A DNA stretch of 64,000 bases, taken from the NCBI GenBank assembly GCA_048772705.1, contig JBLWGC010000208.1:62001-126000 (forward strand), given 5' to 3'. Both the position numbers and the translations under genes were made by a program. Every line of letters begins with the position of its first letter. Position 1 is the stretch's first letter. This stretch comes from Leidyana gryllorum EB-2025a (taxonomy: Eukaryota; Apicomplexa). A model generated the notes under the pieces. That model was given only the letters and a program-made list of their open reading frames with translations. It was not told the DNA's origin and searched no databases. Positions 45,201 through 57,247 of the stretch are shown here, one piece after another.

Positions 45201-46756
45201 CATAGTCTAACTCACTGGCCTTCCCCCGTTTTGGGAGTCTTTGCTCCCTCGGCTACCGCCGTAGGATAGAACTGCAAGAAGCCCCCGTCATCGTCGTCGT
45301 CCGCTCCAAACACCTCATTCTTGTCAGGTACCCCAAAGTGGGCCAGTTTAGTCTCGTCACCCATTCTACGTTTCACTTTCTCGATCTCTTGATTGGAGCT
45401 GACAGAGCCCATTTTTCTCCTCCGACGAGCTTTGACAACCGAAGACTCACCGGATGGTACGAATGTAACTCTCGATCTGCACATTACTGAATAGTTCAGT
45501 GTCGTCTTTGGCAGCGATGGCTTGCAATCGCAGATCTGTCAGCCACTGATCGCGCAATTGGCACAGAATGCGGTACTGAAGTCGAGTGGGCAGCGCATTG
45601 AAAACTTCGGGATCGATGTCCGCATTCAGCGGCAATTGAATAATAGTATCTTGTCCCTCCTCATTCGTGGTTCGATATTCTAAACAGCCGGCGGGCGAAG
45701 AATATATCATTATGGAGCTACTGTACCTTTGTACTCGCCAGTCGGCAGATGTAAAGGACGTTTACTCTTTGTGTCCTGATCGACATCGTGAACCGTAATA
45801 CCGTAAGCTGCCATGCTGAAGGGAAACAACATTGTGTACTCTGTGCAGCGGCCCTTCCACTCAAACTCACGTCTCTTTGAATCCAGGATTCCCCATCCCG
45901 AAATCTGGCGAAGTGGGGATGTGAATGTCATCCAAACGACGTCTCTCCGCGAGAAAGCCTCTGTTCAAACCGCCAACGTCAATCGAGACGAAGACCCCCC
46001 CTCCCTATGCGTACCGGAATGTATCTGGAATGCTCTCGTAATAAGCGTGACGCCGAGCACGTCTCTCGGCGGCGTTGCTCACAGCCTCATCGATCGCCTC
46101 CTGTTCCGGAGTCGGGGCGATTACCGGCTTGCGATCAATCACAACTTCCCCATCGACATCAATCTGTCAGGGACAGGACATTTCTTTCTTAACAGCACAG
46201 TGGCACACATTCTTCTCACCACGCCGAAAGGATCGTTTATGGGGGGCGGGCTCTCATCGCTGATATCGATAGTCTCCTGTATCTCGTCAGGTTTGCCGTA
46301 AAGCACATCTCTCAGAGTCATCGTTGGCTGGCCATTGGCGTCCAATCCCGGCGGAGTCTCTCCAACATCTCCTTCGTCTCCACGTTGTCGACGCTGTTGG
46401 AGTGCTTTACGGCGCACAAAATTGACCAACAACTTCTCGGCGGTACGTCTGAGGCCCAATCCTTCCTCCTCTCTCAAGCGACGACGCTCGGCCAGTGTTC
46501 TCTTCTTTATGTCAGGCGCAGGACCATCAAAGACGATAACCGGTCTCACGCGATTGTAGAGCAACTTGCAGAGCCGTTTGAAGAAGCCGACGAGATGCGC
46601 CCCATTAGCCACGTTCCCTTCGGCATCTCTCATCGCCTTGAGAAACTGTACCATCCATATTGATGCGTCCACTGCGAGGACTCGTCCCTCCAGCGTGTCC
46701 AACCGTACTCTCCGTGCGCTTGGGCTGATGAGGTCCCACAGTCCTTTGACTCCCAT
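42295..46756 (-). CDS. XPG/RAD2-family structure-specific endonuclease
   Basis: Nine exons: 46756-46220, 46163-46015, 45960-45871, 45815-45727, 45679-45451, 45419-45216, 45169-42962, 42913-42682, 42630-42295; 1,357 residues. The N domain begins MGVKGLWDLISPSARR, with catalytic Asp in VDASIW and VFDGPAP. A long acidic spacer of about 700 residues precedes the I domain (EAPGEAEAQAS, DDSDTMVFG, GCDYTLGVRGIG), all metal-binding residues intact. The long spacer separates XPG from FEN1 and EXO1. Near the end QTLMDTFLTL resembles the PCNA-binding box of XPG, though the second aromatic is Leu. It should cut 3' of lesions in nucleotide excision repair, matching the nearby RAD16-like protein. Introns range from 31 to 56 bp. 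Confidence 0.93.
45420..45450 (-). other. 31-bp intron of the XPG gene
   Basis: GTGAGT...CGGAG, 31 bp; removing it is required to keep the XPG frame between the conserved segments ending IESYIRTI and starting RKMGSVSSN. Confidence 0.7.
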
Positions 46757-46936
46757 AGTGCGACGGTGTCTCCCGTGTGATTATTTTCGAGCTTGACGGC
46801 CCATTAGCTAGAAGTCCCCCTTCCCCGTCAATTCCGACGCAACAATGTCCGACCATAAGCTGAAGTCTCGAGATCTCGAAACTACCACAGGACGCGTCGT
46901 ATTCCCACATGGTATGTGTTATTTGTGGCAACAGCC
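46757..46936. promoter_or_regulatory. divergent promoter interval
   Basis: 180 bp between the XPG start and the start chosen for the next + gene. It also contains an ATG at 46845 that could begin a short upstream exon or upstream frame. No motif recognised. Confidence 0.3.
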
Positions 46937-49900
46937 ATGTCTCAGCGGTCAACAGGCCAGTACTCGCGCCGAACCCCCGGCTCCCCGTACCCTCCGGACA
47001 CTCCCGCTACAAAGCTACCGAGCAAGAGGTTCTCGGACGATACGCGTAGCGGCATCGAGGGTGGGTCAGGGAGCCGGCAGCCGGACAGTTTCCGGCGGGA
47101 CGATACCATCATAACCGAGAATGCATCTGTACTCCGGCAGCCAAATGCCGCTCCACAATATGACAGCTCTACCAAAGAGGTCACTTCCCCGGAAGAGGAT
47201 CCTCTGTCCGGCACCTCGTCCCCCCGCAGCTTGGTGAGCAGTCGGGACCCGGTAACTCTTTTTAGTACTACACTGACAGAGCGGGAGTGAGATCGTTGAA
47301 ACAGCCAGAGGGACCGCCTTTCGTTCCTCTCCCAACTTTGACACTCCACCCATCCCTCCCCCCCCTCCGGGCTTTGAACACCTCACCGTCGCTGATGTTG
47401 AATGGTTGCCGCAGGGTGTCGATGGAACGCCTGGTCCCCTGATGAAAGTCACCTACAAGCTGCCCACCAGTGGAGGAGCTTCGAGCGCAGTCCCTGACCT
47501 CTCCAGTTCGGCAGGACGCTGTGCGTCCGAAGAATGTGCGGAAGAATCTGAGGGAGGGGATAGTTCGGCCTTCGACAGCTCTGCCTCCTCTGAGTCCCAG
47601 AACTCGCTTTCTGGGGCCAGTGACGAAGACTCTGTCGTCGAACGATGGATCTCGCAGCCGTCAGAGCCCACCGCGACCGTCGTAAAACATCTCTCACCGA
47701 GCGAAGGATGCTGGCCGCCACCGTGCCGTCTAAAGGGAAGAACTAGTTGTCGACGAGGACCTGTTCTAACGTCCGAGTCGGAGTTGCAGGAACAGCTTTC
47801 GCATTATGAGGGAGCCTCATGGCGGGGTCGATACATCCGGATGTTCGCCAAAATGGTGGCAGAATCTCGACTTCCAAACAACCTGATGAGGTTCTTCGAG
47901 GACTGCTGGAAACAGGAGGACAACGAGATGGGAGGATTCGGCCACCGTCCCATCCTGCTGCAAACTACGAGGATGCTGGACCCCGTTTTCGGGTTGGGTC
48001 TCCGACACAACGAAGTTCTCCCCCCATATGTCAATGTATGGTTACGAGAGATCTTTCGTGAGGGTCTGCTCGACATCTTCCGCGCACCTCATTTGAGGAA
48101 AGCCATCAAAGAGACTGTGCAACCTGAGCAGATACAGAGGCTGGATCGACGCTCATCTACCAACATGAATTCAATGAGTTTGACTTGGCAGTCGCGGATA
48201 GGTTTTGCGGTGCCCATCCGCACTCGAATGTTCGCGCGCTTGAACACTGCCAGCTTCGGGATACCGGAAGTACGTAATCCAGTACGAGCTGAGGACATAT
48301 CTGACGCGCTTCGGTCAGCGCACACTCTGGATGTGTCGATGTTGTGTCGCAAACAGGTTCTGATGACGTGGTTTGGCGAGCCAGACACCGTCAAACTGGA
48401 CTGCAGATATCCTCTGCGCTTAACTTACGACAAACAAGCTTTGACTGCAAACTTGAACTATGTGCCTTACAGTATAACTGCACGTTGCGCTTCCCTATGT
48501 CGTCGGTGTCCGACCTGTACGGGATTCGACACCTTCCTGCGGCTCGTGTTGAAGGTGGAGGAGAGCACAAAGCAGAGGGAATTTGTGTTGCGTTGTGAGA
48601 CCCAAACCTCCAAGAGATTCGAGGGTGTTGTCTCCCAGGAAGTCGAGCTGTGTCTGGAAGGGTCGTCCGAGGACGAAGGCGACAAGGAGACGCAGTGCTC
48701 GGAGACGGTGGAATGTAGGCTGCATGACCTCCCCCAAATGTTACGGGAAGTTGGCCGATATGGGCCCAATCATTCTCTTGTCGCACCACTGAGTGTGGGA
48801 TTCTTTCCCCAATTAGCTTCAATGTTTCTGGTAATTCGTGCATCAGAATTTGGAGACGAGTTATCACGAGGCGATCAATGGACAGATTATCTGAAATTTA
48901 ATGCGTCTTTAGCAACCCTTCGCCGACGTTTGCGAGATCCGCGCAATGGGAAACACTCTCCCTTACCTCCCGCTCAGAGCTGGACTGAACTGCCTCGCAT
49001 GAAAGCAGCTTCGATGACTTTGGCTCAAACAATGCCGCTGTGCCGCAGAGTTTTGGCATATCAATGTCATAAGCTCCATGAGGAAAAACTCGCTTCTTTC
49101 CCCGGGCTCAGTCAGAACATCTTCCCTTTGGCGTTGAAAAGTCTCACGACAATGTGTGCATTGACAACTCCTCTGGCTATAGAGAGTTGGCTGCTCGACA
49201 ATGTTTACGCTCCACTCCAACTGCAGCCCTCGATAGGGTATGCGCGACGCTGGCTGAACTTTCATCAAAATGTCTTGAGAGAGCCAGCTGAAGCGTTGGC
49301 CTCCTTGACTGAACTGAGCTACATGTCCATCAATAGTGCGTGGTTGCATTCCAGTCAGGCCTTACCCGCTTCAATGATGCCCATGCAAGATGTGTCTCTC
49401 GATCACGAGTATCCCCACTTTCCGTACATTAAGGACAATGCCAGTTGGTCCAAAGTAGCTGAGTATTTTGCCGAAAAGGTCGGAGCTGACCACTGGTCGG
49501 GAACCACCACCATGTACTATCCGAACATCTTTGTGGATCTGCGCTGCCCCTATCTGGAGGAGACGGGTGCTCGTGGACATGGGACCGCCGCTGATCGGCA
49601 TAGTGAACGCGTCAATATCCCTCATGCGATCGTCATCAGCACAGGTGTGAGATTAGCCTACATTCCTATTCTGGAGTATCTGAGTGACGATACACAGTCA
49701 CTGAGTCTGGCCAGAAACACCAACGCTCATTATGAGGACGTCTACCTCGGCCGGTATAAACAGGATCGTTTGTTGAGATTCGGGGGATTCGAGCGATGCC
49801 CGTTGCTGAGGGACTTTTTGGGATCCCGCAGAATCAAGAAGCTGGTGAATGACCATCCGCAGACCATAGCGAGACAGCTTATGGTTCACGGGTTGCCAGT

Positions 49901-50346
49901 TCAGGTAAAAGTCAACTGCAACTTCTCTCTCCAACGGTCACTTTCTTCTCTCGCAGGGTCTGGTGCCAGTAATACCCAACCGTCCCAAGAGACATGCTCA
50001 ACCTACCGGATGGCCCTATACGCTGTATCGGTACACTTTGTTTGACATGTGGATGGCTGTACGAGAAATCACACCCATATTTGTGCTCCAAGTTTACTAC
50101 AGCTGTTTCTTGGTGGGGGCCGGTGTCGAATGTCGGGACTGGCGCCGACTATCAGATTTGAGACCCGGGCCTGTCTTTGAGGCCATCGAGTCGGACAGCA
50201 GACCGCCCCACCCAATACGTTGCGGGTCTGTACAAGAACCTCCCGAACTGAAAGAGGCAATGATGAAACTCACCGATATCTTGGATGTCGGTCTAGCGAA
50301 AATGCAGGAATTTGCGGCCCTTCTTCTCGGGCTTCAGCAATATTAG
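46937..50346 (+). CDS. large orphan protein
   Basis: Exons 46937-47233, 47280-49904, 49957-50346 give 1,103 residues of no family I recognise. Residues 1-100 are Ser/Arg-rich and disordered; a poly-Pro block (about 117-122) and acidic Ser tract (about 155-200) follow. From about 240 onward the sequence looks folded, mixed alpha/beta with a CRRCPTC cluster near 415. The C-terminal third has aromatic-rich segments (YPHFPYIKDNASWSKVAEYF, TMYYPNIFVDL, YTLYRYTLFDMWMAVREITP) that look like a conserved domain rather than low complexity. No signal peptide or clear membrane helix. Start chosen at the ATG that opens the first long frame. It ends 91 bp before the VHS-GAT gene. Confidence 0.7.
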
Positions 50347-50437
50347 TGCAGTGTTAGGTAGTTAGCTGTGACTTACCACTGAATCGAACAAGACGATAGT
50401 ACTTTCTTCTGGGCTGTGTTAAAAAAGCCGCCCACAC

Positions 50438-53400
50438 ATGGCGTTCTTCGAGGCGGAGTGGCGGTGGAGATTGCAGAAGGCCGCCAACTCAGATGTGGGC
50501 AAAGAGGTTCAGAATCTCACCAGATCCAATGAATGCTTCGAAGCCGGCATCACGGCCTTCGCCAATCAGATCTTCCGCGGCGGCAAACCCGTCGCCGAGA
50601 CTTCTGTCGAGACTATATTGTACCTCCTAACCTCCCAAGCCTCGCCTATTCGAGTGAAAATCCTGGCCATAGAGGTCAGTCACCTTCAGTGCTATTGGAA
50701 TCCACCCGGACTCGATATTTATCTCACTTTCCTGCAGCTCCTGGAGAAGCTCTGCGCTGTGGATGCGACTCACACCGCGAAGCTCTGCCGCTCCATGGGG
50801 GTGTTGGAGTATCTGCGGATGCTCGGCTTTGGTCGAGCTAAAGATATAAATCTCTTGTTGAAGAGGACAGTGGCCGAAGCGGAACTCAAATCTTCCGGAG
50901 TCGATAGCCTCGGCAACGCCGCACGACTTTTTGTCCAACAGTGGGTACGTGGAACCCCTTCCCTCTAACAGACTTCCACCTTCGTTCACCAGGAGACCCT
51001 CTATGGCGATCGCGAGTCCCTGGCTTCCTCTCCTGAATCCTCGACAGCCTCACCTGTGCACCGCGACGAGGTGGAGGATACCAATATCAAGTTGAATGTC
51101 CCTCGACTGGAGATAACCCCGGTCCTCGGCGCCCCAAGAAGGCGGACCAGCTGTGAGTAATCTATGATCGCGCGAGCCAATATTTGGATTTCGTCCTCTG
51201 TACAGTCTTCTCTGGGCGATCTAAGAAGCCGACGGCCGCTCCGTGAGTCGCTGCTGCGCTTTGGCGGAGGTATTTGAATTAATATTGTCTGTAGAGCTCC
51301 ACAGACGGCCAGACCCGCCACTGCCCGACCCTCTCCCCCGCGGACCAGCAATCCCCAGCGTCCGCCTCGTCCTACGTTGGCGTCGCAGCTGGCGAACGCA
51401 GAGGAGCTCGTCAAAACCATGCAAGACTGTTTAGGCGCTAACGCAACCCCAGAGTCGGCTGCGGGTGCATTGAAGGAGGTTCACAAAGCCCTGAAAGAGT
51501 GAGCGCGACACGACATTGGGGACGCGGGGAAAATTGAACGATCGTAGGGCCTCGGAGGGACTGCAACAAGAGGCATCGCGGGCTGTGGATGAAGAGCGGA
51601 TGGCCGACTTTTCCCGGATCTCCAAGGTGAGAAGAAGATGGGCGGTCGCTTTTGAGTCACTCTTAAAAGTGTGTTGATGAGGTGAATCTGGCGCTTCAAA
51701 TGCACGATCGTTTCCTGGAGGGAGGAGGCAACGCGTCTGCGGGTAGTCCCAAGATGCAGTCTGCCCAGAGTGTCGTGTCAGCGAAACGAGCTGATGACTG
51801 GGCAGACTTGGGAGAAGGCCAATCACATCAATCACCTGATTTAATTAACAACGAGACCAAACCAATTGAAGACGGCGCCGGTGGCAATAACGACTTTGCC
51901 ACGAATGAATGGGCCAGAGCGGCCAGTAATGGAACGATTGGCAATTGGTTTGAGAATACCTCCCTCGACCAAAACGGGGATGCCCTCGCACCCTTTGAGG
52001 CGACCACGGCTCTACCCAGGCAGAGTCCGCAGGTGATCCCTCCTCCTCCCCCCCCAATCCAGGATCCACCGCCTTCTTGGGAACTGCCTGCGGCGAAGAG
52101 CAAGGTCAAGTCCCGAAAACACCGCAGCCGTACACCCACCCGGGACAAGACCGCTCCGAGTCTCACCAACAGTGATGGACAACTGAGCCCGAAGGGGGGG
52201 GCGAGCAGTCAGATGAGCTCCTCTCTCAAGAAGAAGAACGCCTCCCCCAACCGCGACGCGGGGAGCGTTCTTCGCGGAATCTCATCACAGGAGCCCCTGC
52301 CGAGTAGCGTGATGACCAGTCGGCCGGAGACGGCACAATCTGTGATATCACGAAGAGTCCCACAACGTGCAGTCACAGATCGGGGACCGGAACCGCCAAA
52401 GTTCTCTCCCCAGTCCGCGGAGGGAGGGGGAGACTCCCGCGACGTCTTCTTCGGCACCGATCCCTTCCAACTGCCGGCTGACTCGTCGCCAGTGCTTCCA
52501 CCACCAGGTGGTGGGCTCCCCCCTCGTCCCCGGCCCGCCGAGAGAAGTGGTGGTGGTCGACTACACATGGCGACGAGTGCCTCACCGTTCGGTCGTCGGG
52601 GTCCTCCTGTAGCAGATACGTCCCACTTCATGGATCCTCAACCCCGGGCAGAAGCCAATAAACGGATTTTGGTGAGGATGTGGTGTGTCTCCACGGTCTG
52701 ATGACGTCCCCAGAGCTTGGAGACTTCATTGCAAGAAGCGCGATCACAATTAGAATCACTGCAGAAGGCAAACGAGGAGAAGGACAGAAGGCTGGTTGAC
52801 CAAACCCGGGAGGTGGAGGCTATGAAGAAGGATCTGGCACGGGCCCAAGCTGCACACGTCGAAGCAAAGAGAGCTGCAGATCACGCCAAAGAGATGTGGA
52901 TGAAGGAGGCCGCGCGAGCCACGTCGTTACACACCAACTTGAGTCAAAAGGAGCGAGAGCTCGAAGAGCGTGATGTTGAATTAAGAGATCACAAACGTAG
53001 TCGTGTCTCTCTCGAGAAGCGCGTGAAGCAACTAGAGTGAGGAGGCGACGACGAGGACAACAGCTTCATATGGTCTTAGGTATTTGCTCTCGAAGGAGAG
53101 TCGTCAGGCTGCCGCCGCGAACATTGATTCGGGTGACGACGAGTGAGTGTTGTTCGGATTAGATCTTGACTTGAACAAATTGGACGCACAGAGCACTCGC
53201 CGAGGCACCAACCAGTCCACCTCCCCCATCCTTCCCCGATAGTGCCCCCAAGTCAAGAAGTAGTGGACATTTGCTGTCACCTACCGCCGGTCAAGTCGCA
53301 GCCCGCGATGTACAATGGAAAGAGGGCAGATTCGGTACCACATGGATTGGTACCATGTCTCCAGAGAACTTGACGCGGTTTCGGAAGTTACTCTGCTGTG

Positions 53401-54327
53401 ACGAAGGCCTTCTGTATATTGCTCCAGGGATTATGGAGATTGGGTTCAAGTCATATTTCAACGGAACGCACTGTGTTTCCCGCATCTATTTTGGCAATCT
53501 CTCTCCAGGCACCTTCGACAATCTAACAGTGGTATACCAACGACATGATTGGAGCTCAGGAGAAGGCGATCTCGAGGACGAAGGTGAGGCGGCAGCAGCA
53601 AAGGGAGAGAAACCTCCAATCCTCTCAGATCTAATGGAATGGCAGGCCTCGCCCCTCCCCACCTCCTTGTGCCAGGGACAACAAGTGTGTCAGTCTTTCA
53701 TCATCGATCTCTTGGGTCCCTATCGGAGTTGCCCCGTCGCGCGTATCCGCTTTCTGCTCGCTGACGCGACGCCCTACCTGATTACACTGCGATTGCCATT
53801 ACCAGTGACCAAATTCGTCTCCCCTCTAAGTCTGGCAACTGCTGACTTCTTCAAACTATGGAAATCTCCCATATACCTCCTGCATGAGAGTGAGCGAAAC
53901 ACTCGTAACACTGAGTGACAATGTCTCACAGCCACCGCCATTGTTACCATCCAACCAGCCCTTCTCCAGCCGATCTCGCGGTTAACCACGTTACTGACTT
54001 TGGTGAGCGGTCATTTATTTCAGATAACATGCGCTGCTACCTATAGGGGGGCTCGTTACATGTTCACATTGGACTGGATGCTGATCCAAGCAATTTGGTG
54101 GGTTCTAAGGAGATTCTTCTGACTGATTATCGCTCGCTGTAAAGGTTTTCGCTGGAACGTATCCACTGCCCGAGGAGCATAGAGCTGAACCAGCCAATAC
54201 TGTGTTAGTCCGATTGGAGCTGGGCTCTGGGCCGTACCTTGGTAAAGGTCGTGTTGCCGTAAGGTCCGATAGTGCTCGCCTTTCCCAAGGTGTGCGGACA
54301 GTCGTTCTCGCCTTATGTGCGCAGTAA
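50438..54327 (+). CDS. VHS-GAT adaptor with adaptin-like C-terminal appendage
   Basis: Thirteen exons give 1,100 residues: 50438-50674, 50738-50944, 50993-51152, 51206-51242, 51295-51498, 51548-51626, 51682-52671, 52714-53036, 53080-53142, 53192-53889, 53932-54002, 54047-54097, 54145-54327. Residues 1-150 resemble a VHS domain (KILAIELLEKLCAVD...LCRSMGVLEYL), about 240-325 a GAT three-helix region (NAEELVKTMQDCLG...NLALQMHDRFLE), about 325-640 a Ser/Pro-rich linker with a TDPF motif, about 640-750 coiled coil, and about 795-1,100 a two-part adaptin appendage: a beta sandwich with KSYFNG...LSPGTFDNL, then a platform with FFKLWKSP, VFAGTYPL, NTVLVRLEL and RVAVRSD. It should act on endosome or Golgi cargo sorting. 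Intron 1 (GTCAGT donor) is uncertain; retaining it would keep the frame. Confidence 0.85.
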
Positions 54328-54360
54328 TTATGAATGCGCGAGTGCCAAGTAGTTTATGGT

Positions 54361-55354
54361 CTACCCTTTCCTATGCCAAAGACTCGCCATTGCAGCTACC
54401 AACGAGCTTCTCTTAGGCCCTTCCGATACCTCTGCGTCCATTTCGATGGGGGATTGCATGTCATTCTCATTCTCATTCCCCTCCGCCATATCCTCCTCCA
54501 TGTCTCTGGGCGGTGACCCATATTCATCCCAACACCCATCCAGATCCTCCAGCCCATCAGCCAACTGGGTGGCGAGAGAGTTGTCAGAGGGCTCTGGTGG
54601 TGGAGCTATGGTCGGTGAAGTCCGAGTGATGGTCAAAGCTCTTTGTTCGTCTGCAATCTGGTGTGGCTGCAAGTCGCTGGGATCCACGGGGGTCGGAACC
54701 ACCATCCCGATATTTTCGGCAGCGAGCAGGAGAACTCGCCCGAAAGCACAGTGGAGTCGCCCGGTGATTAACACTTTCCCGTAGTTGCCGCTTAAGCGTT
54801 GGTGCTGTTCCGCGTTGAGTTGCCGAAAGAAGCTCACAAAGGAGTCGAGTGCGGCAATGGGTTGATGCTCGTAGGCAATGATTTGGGTGGTGGGGGCCCT
54901 GGGGTCAATCCCCGCGGCCAATTCCAGCAGGCGAAGGCCAAGAAGCCGCTTCCCGGGGACATTCGTGATCTCCTCTTCAGGGTCGTCACAAATCGTTTCA
55001 AAAGTGTCCTCTACCAAGAAAGCATCTTCCTCGTTCAAATTTCTTCGACGAGTTACTGGATCAGTCCGGCCCGGAGCCCACTTCTCTCTCTCCCCCACGG
55101 CCAACGCGTGGTTCCAACAGTCCAATATTTGGAACCAACGCTTGCCCGGAGGGCTTAATTCTGGTTTCTGAGGCACTGTGGCCGCACCTGCTGCTCTGGC
55201 TTTTCTTTCACAGGCCTGAAGGAAAGCCTGTCAAACAGTGATGAGTCAGTCGAAATGACGGACATTGACTTACCTCCAGTGAGGAAGTGGGCAACGGTTG
55301 CGACGGATCACACACACCGAATCGTCCATCTGTTGTAATCAATTGCAGATCCAT
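54361..55354 (-). CDS. hypothetical protein (315 aa)
   Basis: Two exons, 55354-55274 and 55227-54361. Unknown family. It starts MDLQLITTDGRFGVCDPSQP, has a mostly helical middle (RWFQILDCWNHALAVGE, DSFVSFFRQLNAEQHQRL) and an acidic tail with EEDMAEGNENEND. The start codon lies one base after the stop codon of the RTF1-like gene on the same strand (TGAAATG), so the two may share a transcript. Its own stop is 33 bp from the convergent VHS-GAT gene stop. Confidence 0.65.
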
Positions 55355-55355
55355 T

Positions 55356-57200
55356 TCACTCCTCTGCTTTCTTTATCGACGATACTTGTTTTCTCAACTC
55401 CGCCAAAGTAACTCGAGTCGCCTCCTTCCCCTTTGGGGTGACGACTGACGTTGGAAAAGACGGCAAAGAGATAAAGTTGGGATACTCTCTACCAGTTGAA
55501 CGATTAACTCTCTCAGCCATCTCCACCAGCTTAGCCCCAATTTGAGGGTCTACATTCTCCCATTTCTGACATACCATTTTCAGTCGCGGCCACCGACGCG
55601 CTACCCACCTTTCGGAATTCTATCCACGCGTCCTCGTTCTTCATCGGAGCAAACTCGAACAGTCCATCCAACTTTGGATTAGCTGCCGTCCACACCAAGT
55701 TCGTTATACGCTTTGCGAATTCCAGCTGTGTGGTCCATCAATGAATTCGCCTCCCCTATCCCTATCGCGCTTACCGTCCCCCAGTCTAAACTCCTGATGG
55801 CCGGCGCGGTCGTTGTTTTGGCCTGCAGGAACCGCGGCGTCAGCATTTCTGCCAGTGGACCGGTAGCCCGAGGCCGTTGCCGAGCGACCACTTCCGGACC
55901 CAGCATTCTGGGTGTCTCCTGCATATGCGACGAAGCCCGCCCAGTACTGCCTCCGTCCTCCTCACGTTGCCTCAGGACTGACAGCCGTTGATTCAACGCA
56001 ACCAACTCCTCTTCCAAATCCGCCAACCTGACAGAAGCCACCCATCATTCACCGATAAGCATTCGGACGTACTGTTTGTTATCTGCAGCGTTTTGCTCCT
56101 CCTCCATCTCATCACTGGTATTAAGCTGTTTAATTTGGAACTCAACTTCGGCTTTACGCAGATACAAATCTCTCCAGTTCAGTGTCTTTATCCTTCCCAA
56201 ACGACCACCTTCGTGATCCTCCGCCTTTCGCTTCAGAATTGCTTCCACATCCTCTTCCGTGAATGTAAAGTTACGCAACCGATCGGCAGTGGTTTGCAGC
56301 ATCTCTGGCAATGTCTGGAGCTTGTCAGACCCCGCACGTCCAGTGAACAGTTTAAGCAAAGCTTTCCATTCCGTCAATTCGTTTGCCCGGAACGGCTACA
56401 GCAAGACGCATCACATCTACCCCTTGATTTACGCACTTACTTGATTCTGAACCAACGCAAGATCTAATTTACTCTTACGAATCTTCAACGAACCGTCTTG
56501 CCGAGAAGTATATTGGAGGATGGTAAGCTCATACGGAATCGACTTATTACGACCGTCAACCACAACTTTGTCAGCTTCGTTCAATGCCGTAGACTTGGTT
56601 ATTTGAGCGGGCAGAAAATGATCGACCTTTTGTGCATCTCGGCCTTCAGCTTGTATCATCTCCAAGTCAGGGTATCGTACATAAGCACCACGAATGTATT
56701 CATCGAACCTGTAAAACATGCAACAACAAGCGTTCTGCATTAACTCACTTTGGATGCTCCAACATGTGCAGTAGCTTCTGACTGCCTAACCGCACGGCCT
56801 CCAGCATCTCCAGAGTGATGTTGGCGACCGCTCGTTCTAATTTACGATCAATGAGATTACGGGAGGCGATGTCCTCGAATAATTGCTCTGGAGGCGCATG
56901 CTTTTGATGACCTGCCCCCGACGATCCTTGAGGAGCCCCGAGGATCGCTTCGTCATCAAAGTCTTCCTCCTTCAGCCTGCGTCGCTTGGCATTTCCCAAC
57001 GGAGGGTTTGATCTGCCTGCCTTCCGCTTCCGTGGTTGTCCAGAGTGGTCATCACTTTCTACAGTGCCACCTTGCTTTCCACCGATAGCAGAGTCCTCTT
57101 CGTCTACACTCGGTACGAAGTCACTCTGATAAGCGTCACTTTCATTGTTACGGGTCAACGGAGCGTCATCATCCTCATCGGCATCATAGTCACCTCTCAT
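55356..57200 (-). CDS. RTF1-like Paf1-complex subunit
   Basis: Six exons (57200-56749, 56708-56441, 56395-56053, 56010-55775, 55725-55609, 55565-55356) encode 541 residues. After an acidic, Lys/Arg-rich N terminus, residues about 115-265 fit the Plus3 domain of RTF1: LEHPKFDEYIRGAYVRY, a middle ending with PYELTILQYT, and LALVQNQPFRANELTEW, the last corresponding to the VSNQ.FT..E..KW block. A helical region with EDVEAILKRKAE and a coiled coil follow, as in RTF1. It should couple Paf1 complex to the elongating polymerase through Spt5. The RTF1 histone-modification segment is not obvious, and sequence divergence is high. It starts 47 bp after the HAD gene on the same strand. Confidence 0.72.
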
Positions 57201-57247
57201 GGTTCGCAAAAATTGACAAAAGCGTTATTTGGCTCCAACTGCTATCC

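Noticed and set aside
54361-57200. RTF1-like and 315-residue genes as one protein
   Set aside because: An in-frame stop separates them and no GT-AG pair was found that removes it while keeping both frames.
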